DNA of 64,000 nucleotides from Marinimicrococcus flavescens (GTDB taxonomy: Bacteria; Pseudomonadota; Alphaproteobacteria; Geminicoccales; Geminicoccaceae), in contig JARGEQ010000135.1 of NCBI GenBank assembly GCA_029211145.1, positions 22,337-86,336 on the forward strand, read 5' to 3'. The notes beneath the pieces are model-generated. The model was given only the letters and a program-made list of their open reading frames with translations, ran no database searches and had not been told where the DNA came from. Position numbers and translations under genes: made by a program. Positions 51,926 through 60,545 of the stretch are shown here, one piece after another; the stretch's first letter is position 1, and each line of letters opens with the position of its first letter.

Positions 51926-52589
51926 CGGCAGCCCCGCGTCCCAGCGCGCCGGGCGATGGCAGGCGCAGCCTGAGCACCGCGATGGGCGGCCCCTCGAGGC
52001 CCGCAAGCGGGGCGCTCGCGGGCTCGACCTCAAGGCCGGCGAGCAGCCCGGCCGCGCCCGCCGCCTCGCCGGCCTCGGCACCGAGGCAGATCCCGCCGGC
52101 GCCGGCGAGACTGCACAGCCGGGCGGCGACGTTCACCGTATGCCCGAAAAAGTCGGGACCCGCCTCGAGCGCGGCGGCGATCACCGGGCCCCGGTGGATG
52201 CCGATCTTGAGGCGCAGCGGGGCGATCCCGGGCGGGGCGAGGGGCTGACGCTCCGTCTCTGCCAGCGCCGCCAGCGCCGCCCGCATCGCCGCCGCCGCCT
52301 CGGGAAAGACGGCCATGACGGCGTCCCCGATGGTCTTGACCACCGTGCCGCCGGCGCCGAGCACCCCGTGGCGCAGGACGCCCAGATGGTGCCGCACCAG
52401 CGCAAAGGCGGCGCCGTCGCCGAGCCGGTGGTAGAGCGCGCTCGAGCCGCCCAGATCGGCGAACATGACGGTGAGGTCGGGCAGCACGACCGCCGCCGCC
52501 TCGGCCGGCGCGACCGGCGCCGGATGCGGCGGGGCAGATGCCGGCTGGCGGCCCTGCCGCGCCAGCTCCGGGTGCTCGGGCAGGCTCAT
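51921..52589 (-). CDS. Class III adenylate/guanylate cyclase domain protein
   Basis: A 222-residue protein that is little more than one cyclase catalytic domain after a Pro/Ala-rich N-terminus of about 38 residues. Metal-binding aspartates lie in LTVMFADLGGSSALYHRLGD and KTIGDAVMAVF, followed by LKIGIHRGPVIAAALE and FFGHTVNVAARLCSLAG. The usual FTDIxGST is FADLGGSS here. It follows the glycosyltransferase gene by 24 bases, so it probably belongs to the same unit. Whether it makes cAMP is unproven. Confidence 0.85.
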   Translation of the reverse strand: MSLPEHPELARQGRQPASAPPHPAPVAPAEAAAVVLPDLTVMFADLGGSSALYHRLGDGAAFALVRHHLGVLRHGVLGAGGTVVKTIGDAVMAVFPEAAAAMRAALAALAETERQPLAPPGIAPLRLKIGIHRGPVIAAALEAGPDFFGHTVNVAARLCSLAGAGGICLGAEAGEAAGAAGLLAGLEVEPASAPLAGLEGPPIAVLRLRLPSPGALGRGAAA

Positions 52590-52613
52590 CGCGGATACCT
52601 CATGACCTCTCGC

Positions 52614-53945
52614 TCAGGCCGCCGGCGACACGGCGGCCTGGGGTGCAGCGCCGGATGGCGTTCCGGCCAGGGCCTCGAGCTCGTCCACGACCGTCGGCGC
52701 TGCCGCCTCGGCCGCCACCGCAGCGCCCAGCGTCTCGGCCGCTGCCCGGAAGCCCGGCTCCTCCAGCAGCCGGCGCAGGGCCGAGCGGATGGTCGCCCGA
52801 TCGGACTCCACCGGCAGGCTGAGCCCGGCGCCGCGCGTGACGACGCGGACCGCGTTGTCGTCCTGGTCGCGGCCCATCGGCACGCAGAGCAGCGGCCGGC
52901 GGTGGGAGAGCGCGCGGGTGACGGTGCCGTGCCCGCCGTGGCAGACCACCAGCGAGGCCTCGCGCATCACCGCGTCATGCGGCGCGCTGCGGCGGATCAC
53001 GACGTTGGCGGCGGGACGCAGCGCATCGTCGGGCAGCGCCGGGCCGAGCGTGACGAGCCCGCGAACCGGCAGGCCGGCCAGGGCGTCGATCGTCCGCTGC
53101 ACGATCGCCGTCTGGTCCTGGAAGCTGGTGCTGAAGGCCACCAGCACCAAAGGCCGCGGATCGCCGGCAGGCCAGGGCGATATCCAGGGCTCCGCCCAGG
53201 GGGGCTCGCCCAGCTGCGGCCCCACATAGCGGAGTCGCTCCGGCAGCCGGTCGGCGGGGAAGTCGAAGGCGCTGCTGGTGGCGAGCAGGATCCGCCCGGC
53301 AGCGGCAAGCTGGTCGAGCAGCCCGGCCAGCGGCGGGAGGCCCAGCGCCGCCCTGGCCGCGTTCACCGCCGGCAGGCCTTCCGCGAAGAGCGCCTCGCCG
53401 GCCGCCGCCACCTCGGCGTGAAGCTGCCGGTCCGCCTCGTCGCGGGCCGGCGCCAGGCCGGCGCCGAACGGCGGCAGGCCGGGCACGAGCGGAAAGATCG
53501 AGAGATTGACGGCGAGCAGGGCCAAAGCCTGGGCACGGGCCTCGGCGGCCACCATCACGCCGAACAGCATCTCGCTGCCGACCAGAAGGTCGGCCGGCCG
53601 GCGTTCCAGCTCGGCCAGCGTGTCCAGCGCGTAGCCCAGCGCCGGGCCGCACATGATCGCGTCGCGCAGGCGGGCGAAGCCGCCGGCGGCGGTGCTCTCC
53701 TCCCAGTCGCGCAGCAGGTCGGTGCCGATGCTCTTGTCGGGCCGGCTGGGAGCCCGCTGCCACGGCACGAACTCGAGGCCGGCCGCCTCCGTCTCGGGGC
53801 GGTTGCAGGCGTCGCTCATGAAGCGGACGCGATGGCCGCGGGCCAGCAGGCGCCGTGCGGCGGTGAGGGCGGGGGTGACGCTGCCGCCGCCTTCCCAGGT
53901 CGCGAACAGGAACTCTCGGCTCTCGGGCGCACACGATCCAGGCAT
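52614..53945 (-). CDS. MGT/UGT-type glycosyltransferase (GT1)
   Basis: A 443-residue GT-B enzyme. The N-terminal acceptor part is FLFATWEGGGSVTPALTAARRLLARGHRVRFMS. The C-terminal donor part has VVIRRSAPHDAVMREASLVVCHGGHGTVTRALSHRRPLLCVPMGRDQDDNAVRV, the HGGxGT signature of plant UGTs and bacterial macrolide glycosyltransferases. Such enzymes glycosylate small lipophilic molecules, sometimes inactivating antibiotics. It lies 15 bases after the TetR gene, and the cyclase follows. The acceptor is not known. Confidence 0.85.
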   Translation of the reverse strand: MPGSCAPESREFLFATWEGGGSVTPALTAARRLLARGHRVRFMSDACNRPETEAAGLEFVPWQRAPSRPDKSIGTDLLRDWEESTAAGGFARLRDAIMCGPALGYALDTLAELERRPADLLVGSEMLFGVMVAAEARAQALALLAVNLSIFPLVPGLPPFGAGLAPARDEADRQLHAEVAAAGEALFAEGLPAVNAARAALGLPPLAGLLDQLAAAGRILLATSSAFDFPADRLPERLRYVGPQLGEPPWAEPWISPWPAGDPRPLVLVAFSTSFQDQTAIVQRTIDALAGLPVRGLVTLGPALPDDALRPAANVVIRRSAPHDAVMREASLVVCHGGHGTVTRALSHRRPLLCVPMGRDQDDNAVRVVTRGAGLSLPVESDRATIRSALRRLLEEPGFRAAAETLGAAVAAEAAAPTVVDELEALAGTPSGAAPQAAVSPAA

Positions 53946-53960
53946 GACAGCCTCGCTGGT

Positions 53961-54596
53961 TCAGGCTCCGGCGGGAGCGCCGGGAGCCTCTCCGATCAGC
54001 CCCGCCGCCATCTGGCGCATGACCCGGCCGGTCTCGGCCGGCGGCAGCCCCAGGTCGCGGCGCAGCAGCTTCCACGTATAGACGTCCATGGCAGCAATCA
54101 GCCCTGCCAGGCGGCGCTCCCGTTCCTCGCGGGGCGGCTTCTCGAGCCATGGCGAGAAGAGGCTGGCGGTCCACTCGCGATGGCAGCGGCGGCCGACGGC
54201 GAGCAGCAGTGCCAGCTCCGGGTGGCGCTCCTCCTGGGCCAGCAGGCGGATGACCACGTCGCCGGTCACCTCGTAATCGGCTACCAGTGCGGAGATGGCC
54301 TCGTCGAGCGCACCGGGCGCGGCCGTCCGGCGCGCCGAGATCTCGCGCTCGAGATGACCGGACGCGGCGTCGATGAGCCCGCTCTTGCCGCCGAAGCGGC
54401 GGATCACCGTCTGGACGGTGACGCCGGCCGCGCGGGCGGCCTCGTCGAGGGTGATGTCCTCCAGCCAGCGCTCGCGCATCAAGGCGATGAACGTCTCGAC
54501 GATGCGCCGGCCGGTGGCGGCCGCGGCCTCGGCACGCGCTCCCTGGCGGTAACGCCGTGGCTCGGCAGCAGGAGTGGGCATGGGCATGTTTTTCAT
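53961..54596 (-). CDS. TetR-family transcriptional regulator
   Basis: A 211-residue repressor-type protein with the TetR DNA-binding domain: GRRIVETFIALMRERWLEDITLDEAARAAGVTVQTVIRRFGGKSGLIDAA. The C-terminal ligand domain (HLEREISARRTAAPGALDEAI onward) has no named match. Three in-frame ATGs cluster at 54605, 54596 and 54587; none has a clear ribosome site, so the start is uncertain by a few codons. An inverted repeat at 54595-54613 overlaps the start and is probably its own operator. It likely controls the glycosyltransferase encoded 15 bases downstream. Confidence 0.85.
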   Translation of the reverse strand: MKNMPMPTPAAEPRRYRQGARAEAAAATGRRIVETFIALMRERWLEDITLDEAARAAGVTVQTVIRRFGGKSGLIDAASGHLEREISARRTAAPGALDEAISALVADYEVTGDVVIRLLAQEERHPELALLLAVGRRCHREWTASLFSPWLEKPPREERERRLAGLIAAMDVYTWKLLRRDLGLPPAETGRVMRQMAAGLIGEAPGAPAGA

Positions 54597-54629
54597 GTTA
54601 CCCATACTAACATTAAAGCGGTCGGCGGT
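54595..54629 (-). promoter_or_regulatory. Operator dyad and promoter of the TetR unit
   Basis: ATGTTACCCATACTAACAT (54595-54613) has complementary 6-base arms ATGTTA/TAACAT and a 7-base centre. On the minus strand TTGCAC, then 18 bases, then TAGTAT form a plausible promoter with the -10 inside this dyad, so a repressor bound there would block transcription. The RNA would start close to the ATG cluster, giving a very short leader. Confidence 0.55.
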
Positions 54630-54809
54630 GCAAGGGACGACGGAGCGCACCTTCCGCTCCGCTCATGTTGCTGTTGCAGCCACCGCCGCCTGTCCTCGTA
54701 TAGTGGGAGGGTGACGTCGCGGGCGGAGCGGCCGTCCGCGGGGCGGTGCAGGGAGGGCTCCAGGCATGGCGACGAGCTGCGCAAGCCGAGCGCGGTTGCC
54801 ATCAGGGTC

Positions 54810-56636
54810 GTGAAGGCGGACGAAGCGAGCAGCGCGGAGCTGCGGCGCCTGCGCACCGAGGTGGCGGCGTTGCGGGCGCGCGAGGAGCAGCTCGGCGCTG
54901 CGCTGGCGGCGTGGGACGCCGGCACCTTCCGCTGGGAGATCGCTGCCGACCGGGTAACATGGGACGACAATCTGCGGGGCGTCTTCGCCCTGCCCGAGGG
55001 GCGCGAGGTGCGGACCATCGCCGACTTCCTGGCGCTCGTGCACCCCGAGGACCGGGACGCGGTGGTCGACGGCGTGCAGGCGGCGCTGCAGGCGCGGCGC
55101 GATCTCGACATGGAGTTCCGGATCGTCCGGGGGGACGGGGCGGTGCGCTGGCTCGCCGACCGCGGCAGGCTGCTGCTGGACGGCCAGGGGCAGCCGGCGG
55201 CGGTCATCGGCGCATGCATCGACGTGACCGCCCGCCGGCTGGCCGAGGAGCGGCGGCGCGAGAGCGAGGAGCGTTACCGCTCGCTGGTCGAGACCTCCCC
55301 GGACGCGATTTTCGTGCACCAGGACGGCCGCGTCGTGTTCGCCAACCCGCAGGCTGCGGCAATGCTGGGCGCCGCCGACGCGGCCTCGCTGGTCGGATCG
55401 CCCGTGTTCGATCTGGTAGCCCCCGAGTTCCGCGAGCTGGCGCGCGAGCGGGTGGCGCGCGTGCCGCGGCCGGGGATGCGCAACGAGCCGACCGAGTTTC
55501 TGGTCAGACGCCTCGACGGCCGCACGGTGCAGGTGGAGACGACCTCGGCCGCGGTGCTGGTGGACGGCAGGCTGGCCGTGCAGGTGGCCCTGCGCGACAT
55601 CACCGGCCGCAAGGCCGCCGAGGCCGAGCAGGCGCGCCTGGTGGCCGCGCTCGATGCCGAGCGGGCCCGGCTGCACGCCATCCTCGAGCACATGCCGGCG
55701 GGCGTGCTGATCCGCGAGGCGCCGGGCGGCGCGCTGGTGCTCAGCAACGAGCAGCTCCGGCGCATCTGGCGCGCCGGCCCGGCGCTGTCGGGCGATGATG
55801 CCGGCAGCGAGTACCTGCATGGCTTCCATCCCGACGGCCGGCCCTACGAGCCCTCGCAATGGCCGCTCATGCGGGCGATCGCGACCGGCGAGACGGTGCT
55901 CGGCGAGGAGATCGAGATCCTGCGCGGCGACGGAACGAGAGGGGTCATCAGCGTCAACGCCGCACCGGTGACCGACGGGCAGGGGCGGCGGATCGCCGGG
56001 GTGGTGGTGGTCGACGACATCACCGCGCGACGCGAGGTGGAGCAGCGCCAGCGCCTGCTGCTGGCCGAGCTCAGCCACCGCGTGAAGAACACCTTGGCGG
56101 TGGTGCGCAGCATCGCCAGGCAGAGCCTCGCCGGCGACCGCTCGCTGGACGACGCCCGGCAGGCCTTCGACAGCCGCCTCCTGGCGCTGGCCCAGAGCCA
56201 CGACCTGCTCACTGCCAGCGGCTGGCGCGGCGTCGATCTGGAGGATCTGGTGCGCGGCGAGCTGCTGGCCTATGGCGGCCGTGCGCGGATCCGCGGCGCC
56301 CGCGTCCTGCTCATCCCGCAGGCCACCCGGACGCTGGGCCTGGTGTTGCACGAGCTGGCCACCAACGCGGCCAAATACGGCGCTCTCTCCGTGCCGGGGG
56401 GCAGCGTGACCGTGGAATGGAATGCCCCTGTCGGGGGGCTGCTGGAGTTGCGCTGGGAGGAGCGGGGCGGGCCGCCGGTCGAGACCCCGCATCGCTGCGG
56501 CTTCGGCCGCACCTTGATCGAGCGGGCGCTGGCCTACGAGCTGGGCGGCGGCGCCACGCTGAGCTTCGCGCCGGCCGGCGTCACCTGCGAGCTGCGGATG
56601 TGGCTGGCCGATCGCGAAACCCCTGCAAAGGGGTAG
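54810..56636 (+). CDS. PAS-domain HWE-family sensor histidine kinase
   Basis: A 608-residue cytoplasmic-type kinase. Three PAS segments are seen: about 20-140 (WDAGTFRWEIAADRVTWDDN), about 150-275 (SLVETSPDAIFVHQDGRVVFAN) and about 280-400 (ILEHMPAGVLI). The kinase part has the phosphoacceptor ELSHRVKNTLAVVRSIARQ, LHELATNAAKYGALS (N-box) and the GGPPVE and GFGRTLIERAL segments of HWE kinases. No membrane helices are evident. The start is uncertain: GTG at 54810 is used here, GTG at 54711 would add 33 residues. No response regulator is adjacent. Confidence 0.85.
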   Translation: MKADEASSAELRRLRTEVAALRAREEQLGAALAAWDAGTFRWEIAADRVTWDDNLRGVFALPEGREVRTIADFLALVHPEDRDAVVDGVQAALQARRDLDMEFRIVRGDGAVRWLADRGRLLLDGQGQPAAVIGACIDVTARRLAEERRRESEERYRSLVETSPDAIFVHQDGRVVFANPQAAAMLGAADAASLVGSPVFDLVAPEFRELARERVARVPRPGMRNEPTEFLVRRLDGRTVQVETTSAAVLVDGRLAVQVALRDITGRKAAEAEQARLVAALDAERARLHAILEHMPAGVLIREAPGGALVLSNEQLRRIWRAGPALSGDDAGSEYLHGFHPDGRPYEPSQWPLMRAIATGETVLGEEIEILRGDGTRGVISVNAAPVTDGQGRRIAGVVVVDDITARREVEQRQRLLLAELSHRVKNTLAVVRSIARQSLAGDRSLDDARQAFDSRLLALAQSHDLLTASGWRGVDLEDLVRGELLAYGGRARIRGARVLLIPQATRTLGLVLHELATNAAKYGALSVPGGSVTVEWNAPVGGLLELRWEERGGPPVETPHRCGFGRTLIERALAYELGGGATLSFAPAGVTCELRMWLADRETPAKG

Positions 56637-56703
56637 CGCTGCCATCTCGCCTTGGCGTGGCGCGCGCTCTAGATAGCCCGGCGAGCCCGCTTGCAGCGAG
56701 GAG

Positions 56704-57723
56704 ATGCCGACCGTGTTCGTGCCCCAGTCGATCCGCCTTTTCACCGCCGCGATGCTGATCGCCGTCGCGGCCCCGGCCCCGGTCCCGGCCCATGCCGCCG
56801 AGCGGCTGGTCTTCGGCCTCGACTGGGTGGCCGAGGCCGAGCAGGGCGGCTTCTTCCAGGCGCAGGCCACCGGCATCTACGAGCGCTACGGGCTCGAGGT
56901 CGAGATCCGGCCGGGCGGGCCCCAGGTCAACAACAAGATCCTGCTCGCCGCCGGCAAGCTCGACCTCGCCATGCTCGCCAACTCGCTGGAGCCGGTCGCC
57001 GCCGTGGCGGAGGGCGTGCCGCTGGTGGCGGTGGCGGCCTTCATGCAAAAGGACCCGATTGCCCTGATGGCGCACGAGGGAGCGGGAATCGACGGCCTCG
57101 GCGATCTTGCGGGCCACCCGCTGTTCCTCTCCGACAATGCGCGGATCAGCTTCTGGCGCTGGTTGCAGAAGAGCTACGGGCTCGAGGAGGAGATGGTCAG
57201 GCCCTATACCTACAATCTCCAGCCCTGGCTGGCCGACCCGCAGGCGGTGGTGCAGGCCTACGCCACCAACGAGCCGTTTCTCGCGCGCGAGGCGGGGGCG
57301 CGGCCGCGGGTGCTCCTTCTGGCCGACCAAGGCTGGCCGACCTACGCCGCGGTGGTCACCGCGCGGCGCGAGACGGTGGAGGAGCGCGGCGCGGTGATCC
57401 AGCGCTTCATCGACGCCTCGATCGAGGGCTGGCACGACTTCCTCGAGGGCGATCCCGAGCCGGCCTTCGCGGCGATCGCCGCGATGAACCCGGACATGCC
57501 GCGGGCCATCATGGAGTTCGGCCGGCAGGCCATGATCGAGCGTGGCATCGTCGATTCGGGCGATGCGAAAAAGCTGGGCCTGGGCGCCATGACCGACGAG
57601 CGCTGGCAGGCGCTGGCGCGGGTCCTCCTCGAGACCGGGATCTACGCGAGCGATCCCGGCGTCGAGCGGGCCTACACGCTGGAGTTCGTCAATCGCGGCG
57701 CCGGCACGTCGGCCGGACCCTGA
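56704..57723 (+). CDS. NMT1/ThiY-type ABC substrate-binding protein, orphan
   Basis: A 339-residue periplasmic binding protein. A signal peptide precedes the mature start near HAAERLVFGLDW (cleavage after AHA). The family pattern is FGLDWVAEAEQGGFFQAQATGIYERYGLEVEI, then GGPQVNNKILLAAGKLDLAMLAN. This group binds thiamine precursors, riboflavin-like compounds, taurine or nitrate-type ligands; the ligand is not clear. No permease or ATPase gene lies in the window. The 3' end overlaps the convergent glcF gene by 52 bases. Confidence 0.85.
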   Translation: MPTVFVPQSIRLFTAAMLIAVAAPAPVPAHAAERLVFGLDWVAEAEQGGFFQAQATGIYERYGLEVEIRPGGPQVNNKILLAAGKLDLAMLANSLEPVAAVAEGVPLVAVAAFMQKDPIALMAHEGAGIDGLGDLAGHPLFLSDNARISFWRWLQKSYGLEEEMVRPYTYNLQPWLADPQAVVQAYATNEPFLAREAGARPRVLLLADQGWPTYAAVVTARRETVEERGAVIQRFIDASIEGWHDFLEGDPEPAFAAIAAMNPDMPRAIMEFGRQAMIERGIVDSGDAKKLGLGAMTDERWQALARVLLETGIYASDPGVERAYTLEFVNRGAGTSAGP

Positions 57724-59027
57724 GGCGGCCGCCGCTCCATGCCTTCGAGCGCCGGCGGCAGCGGCCCGCCGGTGGCCCAGTCGAGCAGCTCCACCGTGTG
57801 GCAGATCGGGACCGCCGTGCCGCTGGCGATCTGGGTGATGCAGCCGACATTGCCGGTGGCGATCACCTCGGGCCGGACCCGCTCGATATTGGCGATCTTG
57901 CGCTCCTTGAGCTGCCCGGCGATCTCCGGCTGCAGAAGATTGTAGGTCCCGGCCGAGCCGCAGCACAGATGGCCCTCGGGCACATCCCTCACGGTGAAGC
58001 CGGCCTCGCCCAGAAGCTGCTTGGGCAGGGTGGTGATCTTCTGGCCGTGCTGCATCGAGCAGGCCGAGTGGTAGGCCACCACCATGTCGGTGTCGCGCAC
58101 CGCGGGCGGCAGGCCGACCATCGCCAGCACCTCGCTGACGTCGCGGGCGAGGCCGGCGATCCGCTCGGCCTTCGCGGCATAGGCGGGGTCGGTGCGGAAC
58201 ATGAAGCCGTAGTCCTTGACCGTCGTGCCGCAGCCCGAGGCGTTGATCACCACCGCGTCGAGCCCGTCCTTGTCCAGCTCGCGGGTCCAGGCGTCGATGG
58301 TGGCGCGGGCGGCGCGCAGGGCCGGCGCCTCCTTGCCCATGTGGTGGGTCAGCGCGCCGCAGCAGCCGGCACCCCGTGCCACCACCACCTCGACGCCCAT
58401 CCGGGTGAGCAGCCGGACGGTAGCCTCGTTGATCTCGGGCGCCACCACCTGCTGGGCGCAGCCGTTGAGCAGCGCCACCCGGAGCTTCCTCTTCCCCTCC
58501 GCGGCGAACACCTGCGGCCGGTCGACGGAAGAGGGTCCGCTGAGATCGGCGGGCGCCAGGTCCAGCAGGTGGCGCAGCCGTGCGGGCAGCAGGGCCGCCA
58601 CCGGCCGCGCCAGCATGGCGCCCATCAGCGCCAGCCGGAACAGGCCCGGCCGCGGCAGCACCGTCGCCAGCATGGTGCGCATCCAGCGGTCGGCCGCCGG
58701 GCGTCGCCAGGTCTCCTCGATGCGCCGGCGGCCGTGGTCGACCAGGTGCATATAGTGCACGCCCGAGGGGCAGGTGGTCATGCACGACAGGCAGGACAGG
58801 CAGCGGTCGATATGCTTGGCGACCTCGGCCGAGGCCGGCTTGTCGTTCTCCAGCATGTCCTTGAGGAGGTAGATCCGCCCGCGCGGCGAATCGAGCTCGT
58901 CGCCCAGCAGCACGAAGGTCGGGCAGGTCGCCGTGCAGAACCCGCAATGAACGCAGGCCCGCAGGATCTTCTCGGCCTCGGCAGTGTCCGGATCGGCGAG
59001 CTGCTGGAGGGTGAAGTTGGTCTGCAT
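57672..59027 (-). CDS. glcF: Glycolate oxidase iron-sulfur subunit
   Basis: GlcF passes electrons from glycolate oxidation. The 451-residue protein has two [4Fe-4S] motifs, CVHCGFCTATCPTF (about residue 25) and CLSCLSCMTTCPSGVHY (about 75), and two cysteine-rich CCG domains with ARGAGCCGALTHHMG and GHLCCGSAGTYNLLQPEIA. The ATG at 59027 gives the standard MQTNFTLQQLADP. The C-terminal tail beyond LLDWATGGP runs 52 bases into the convergent binding-protein gene. It lies 5 bases after glcE. Confidence 0.94.
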   Translation of the reverse strand: MQTNFTLQQLADPDTAEAEKILRACVHCGFCTATCPTFVLLGDELDSPRGRIYLLKDMLENDKPASAEVAKHIDRCLSCLSCMTTCPSGVHYMHLVDHGRRRIEETWRRPAADRWMRTMLATVLPRPGLFRLALMGAMLARPVAALLPARLRHLLDLAPADLSGPSSVDRPQVFAAEGKRKLRVALLNGCAQQVVAPEINEATVRLLTRMGVEVVVARGAGCCGALTHHMGKEAPALRAARATIDAWTRELDKDGLDAVVINASGCGTTVKDYGFMFRTDPAYAAKAERIAGLARDVSEVLAMVGLPPAVRDTDMVVAYHSACSMQHGQKITTLPKQLLGEAGFTVRDVPEGHLCCGSAGTYNLLQPEIAGQLKERKIANIERVRPEVIATGNVGCITQIASGTAVPICHTVELLDWATGGPLPPALEGMERRPPQGPADVPAPRLTNSSV

Positions 59028-59032
59028 GGGGC

Positions 59033-60283
59033 TCAGATCCCCTCGTACATGCGGCCGGGGGTGAGCAGGCCTTTGGGGTCGAAGCTCTTCTTGACCCGCT
59101 CGGTAAGCGCGCGCAGGGCGGGCGGCTGCGGCTCGAACACCGGCACGCCGGCACGCATCGCCAACGGCGCGCGCACCAGCGTCAGATGGCCGCCATGGCC
59201 GGCGAGCGCCGTGCGCATGTCCATGGTTCCGTCCTCGGGCGTCAGCCAGACCAGGCCCCCCGACCAGTCGTGGAGCCGGGCGGGGGCGAGCGCGGCGAGC
59301 TTGTCCGCCAGCTCGCCCGCCCGGGACGGAGCCACCGACAGACGCCACAAGGCACCTGTGCGGGGCAGCAGCGCCACGTCGCGGATCTCCGCCCACAGGG
59401 TGCGCGACGGCTCGTCCTCCAGCACCGCCATGTCGGTGCCCGGTGCCGCCAGCGCCCGCTGCAGCGCGTCCAGCCGGTAGGCGACCGACGCCGTCAGCCC
59501 CTCGAGGCGGATGCAGCCGAGCGCCCGGCCGGCGCCGGCCACCGCCCCGACGGCCGAGCGTGCGGCCGCGGTGGCCGGGAGCATGGCGGCGCCGGAGACC
59601 TCGCAGGGCGTGCGCATCGCCGCGCGCAGGCCGGCCAGGAGCCCGGCCTCGTCCGGCCCGCCAAGGAGCAGGGTGGCGCTGGTCTCGGCGCGCGGCATCA
59701 CCTTGAAGGTGACGTGGCTCAGCGCCGCCAGCGTGCCCCAGGAGCCGGCCAGCAGCTTGCACACGTCATAGCCGGTGACGTTCTTGACGACCCGGCCGCC
59801 GGCCTTGATGGCCTGGCCGTGGCCGGTCACGCACTGCACGCCGAGAAAATGGTCGCGCGCCGCACCGGCCTTCATGCGCCGCGGGCCCGCGAGATTGCAG
59901 GCGATGACCCCGCCGATGCTCTGGCGGCCGCGCTCGCCGCCGGCAAGCGAGCCCCAGTCGCCCGGCTCGAAGGCCAGCTCCTGGCCGCGCTCGGCCAGCA
60001 CCGCCTCGATCTCGGCCAGGGGCGTGCCGGCTCCGGCCGACATCACCAGCTCCTCGGGCTCGTACATGTCCACGCCCGACAGACGCGAGAGATCGAGCAC
60101 ATGATCGGCCAGCACCGGCCGGCCCATCGCCTGCTTGCTGCCGCGCCCCGCCAGCTCGAGACTCCTCTCCTCGGCTACCGCCCAGGCGACGAGCTGCTCG
60201 AGCTCCGCGAGGCTTCCCGGTGAAAGCTCTCCCCCGCTGTCCAAAAGCGGCTCCCCCATCCTCGAAGACCGTCCGGCCAGCAT
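59033..60283 (-). CDS. glcE: Glycolate oxidase FAD-binding subunit
   Basis: GlcE is the smaller flavin-binding subunit of the glycolate oxidase complex (GlcD-GlcE-GlcF). The 416-residue protein has the FAD_binding_4 domain: RGSKQAMGRP, SRLSGVDMYEPEELVMSAGAGTPLAEIEAVLAERGQELAFEP, GGVIACNLAGPRR and KAGGRVVKNVTGYDVCKLLAGSWGTLA. It ends near FDPKGLLTPGRMYEGI. The ATG at 60283 has GGGA about 7 bases upstream; 60259 and 60361 are alternatives. The usual glcD partner is not found on either side. Confidence 0.93.
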   Translation of the reverse strand: MLAGRSSRMGEPLLDSGGELSPGSLAELEQLVAWAVAEERSLELAGRGSKQAMGRPVLADHVLDLSRLSGVDMYEPEELVMSAGAGTPLAEIEAVLAERGQELAFEPGDWGSLAGGERGRQSIGGVIACNLAGPRRMKAGAARDHFLGVQCVTGHGQAIKAGGRVVKNVTGYDVCKLLAGSWGTLAALSHVTFKVMPRAETSATLLLGGPDEAGLLAGLRAAMRTPCEVSGAAMLPATAAARSAVGAVAGAGRALGCIRLEGLTASVAYRLDALQRALAAPGTDMAVLEDEPSRTLWAEIRDVALLPRTGALWRLSVAPSRAGELADKLAALAPARLHDWSGGLVWLTPEDGTMDMRTALAGHGGHLTLVRAPLAMRAGVPVFEPQPPALRALTERVKKSFDPKGLLTPGRMYEGI

Positions 60284-60545
60284 GGCATGGTCCCTGCTGG
60301 CGGCTTTCGTTCTACGCGGGGCGAACGCGCGGCTCAATCGCTGGCACCCCTTTTCCCGCACGCACCCGCGGAACCGATGGCGGGCCTCGGGTGTTACGTG
60401 TCACGGGGCGATGCGTCGCATCGGATGGTGCCGGCGGACGAGGCGCGCCGGACGTGGCGGCGGGGCCTCGCAGCTGCTTCATGCCCATCGGGTACGAGGG
60501 CGGGGCAGGCTCGCCGGGAGAGCTGCCGGAATGCGTGGAGTTGCG

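Noticed and set aside
52140..54809. Long plus-strand extension upstream of the first HWE kinase
   Set aside because: It runs antisense to the cyclase, glycosyltransferase and TetR genes, and the PAS domains begin only after about 54810.
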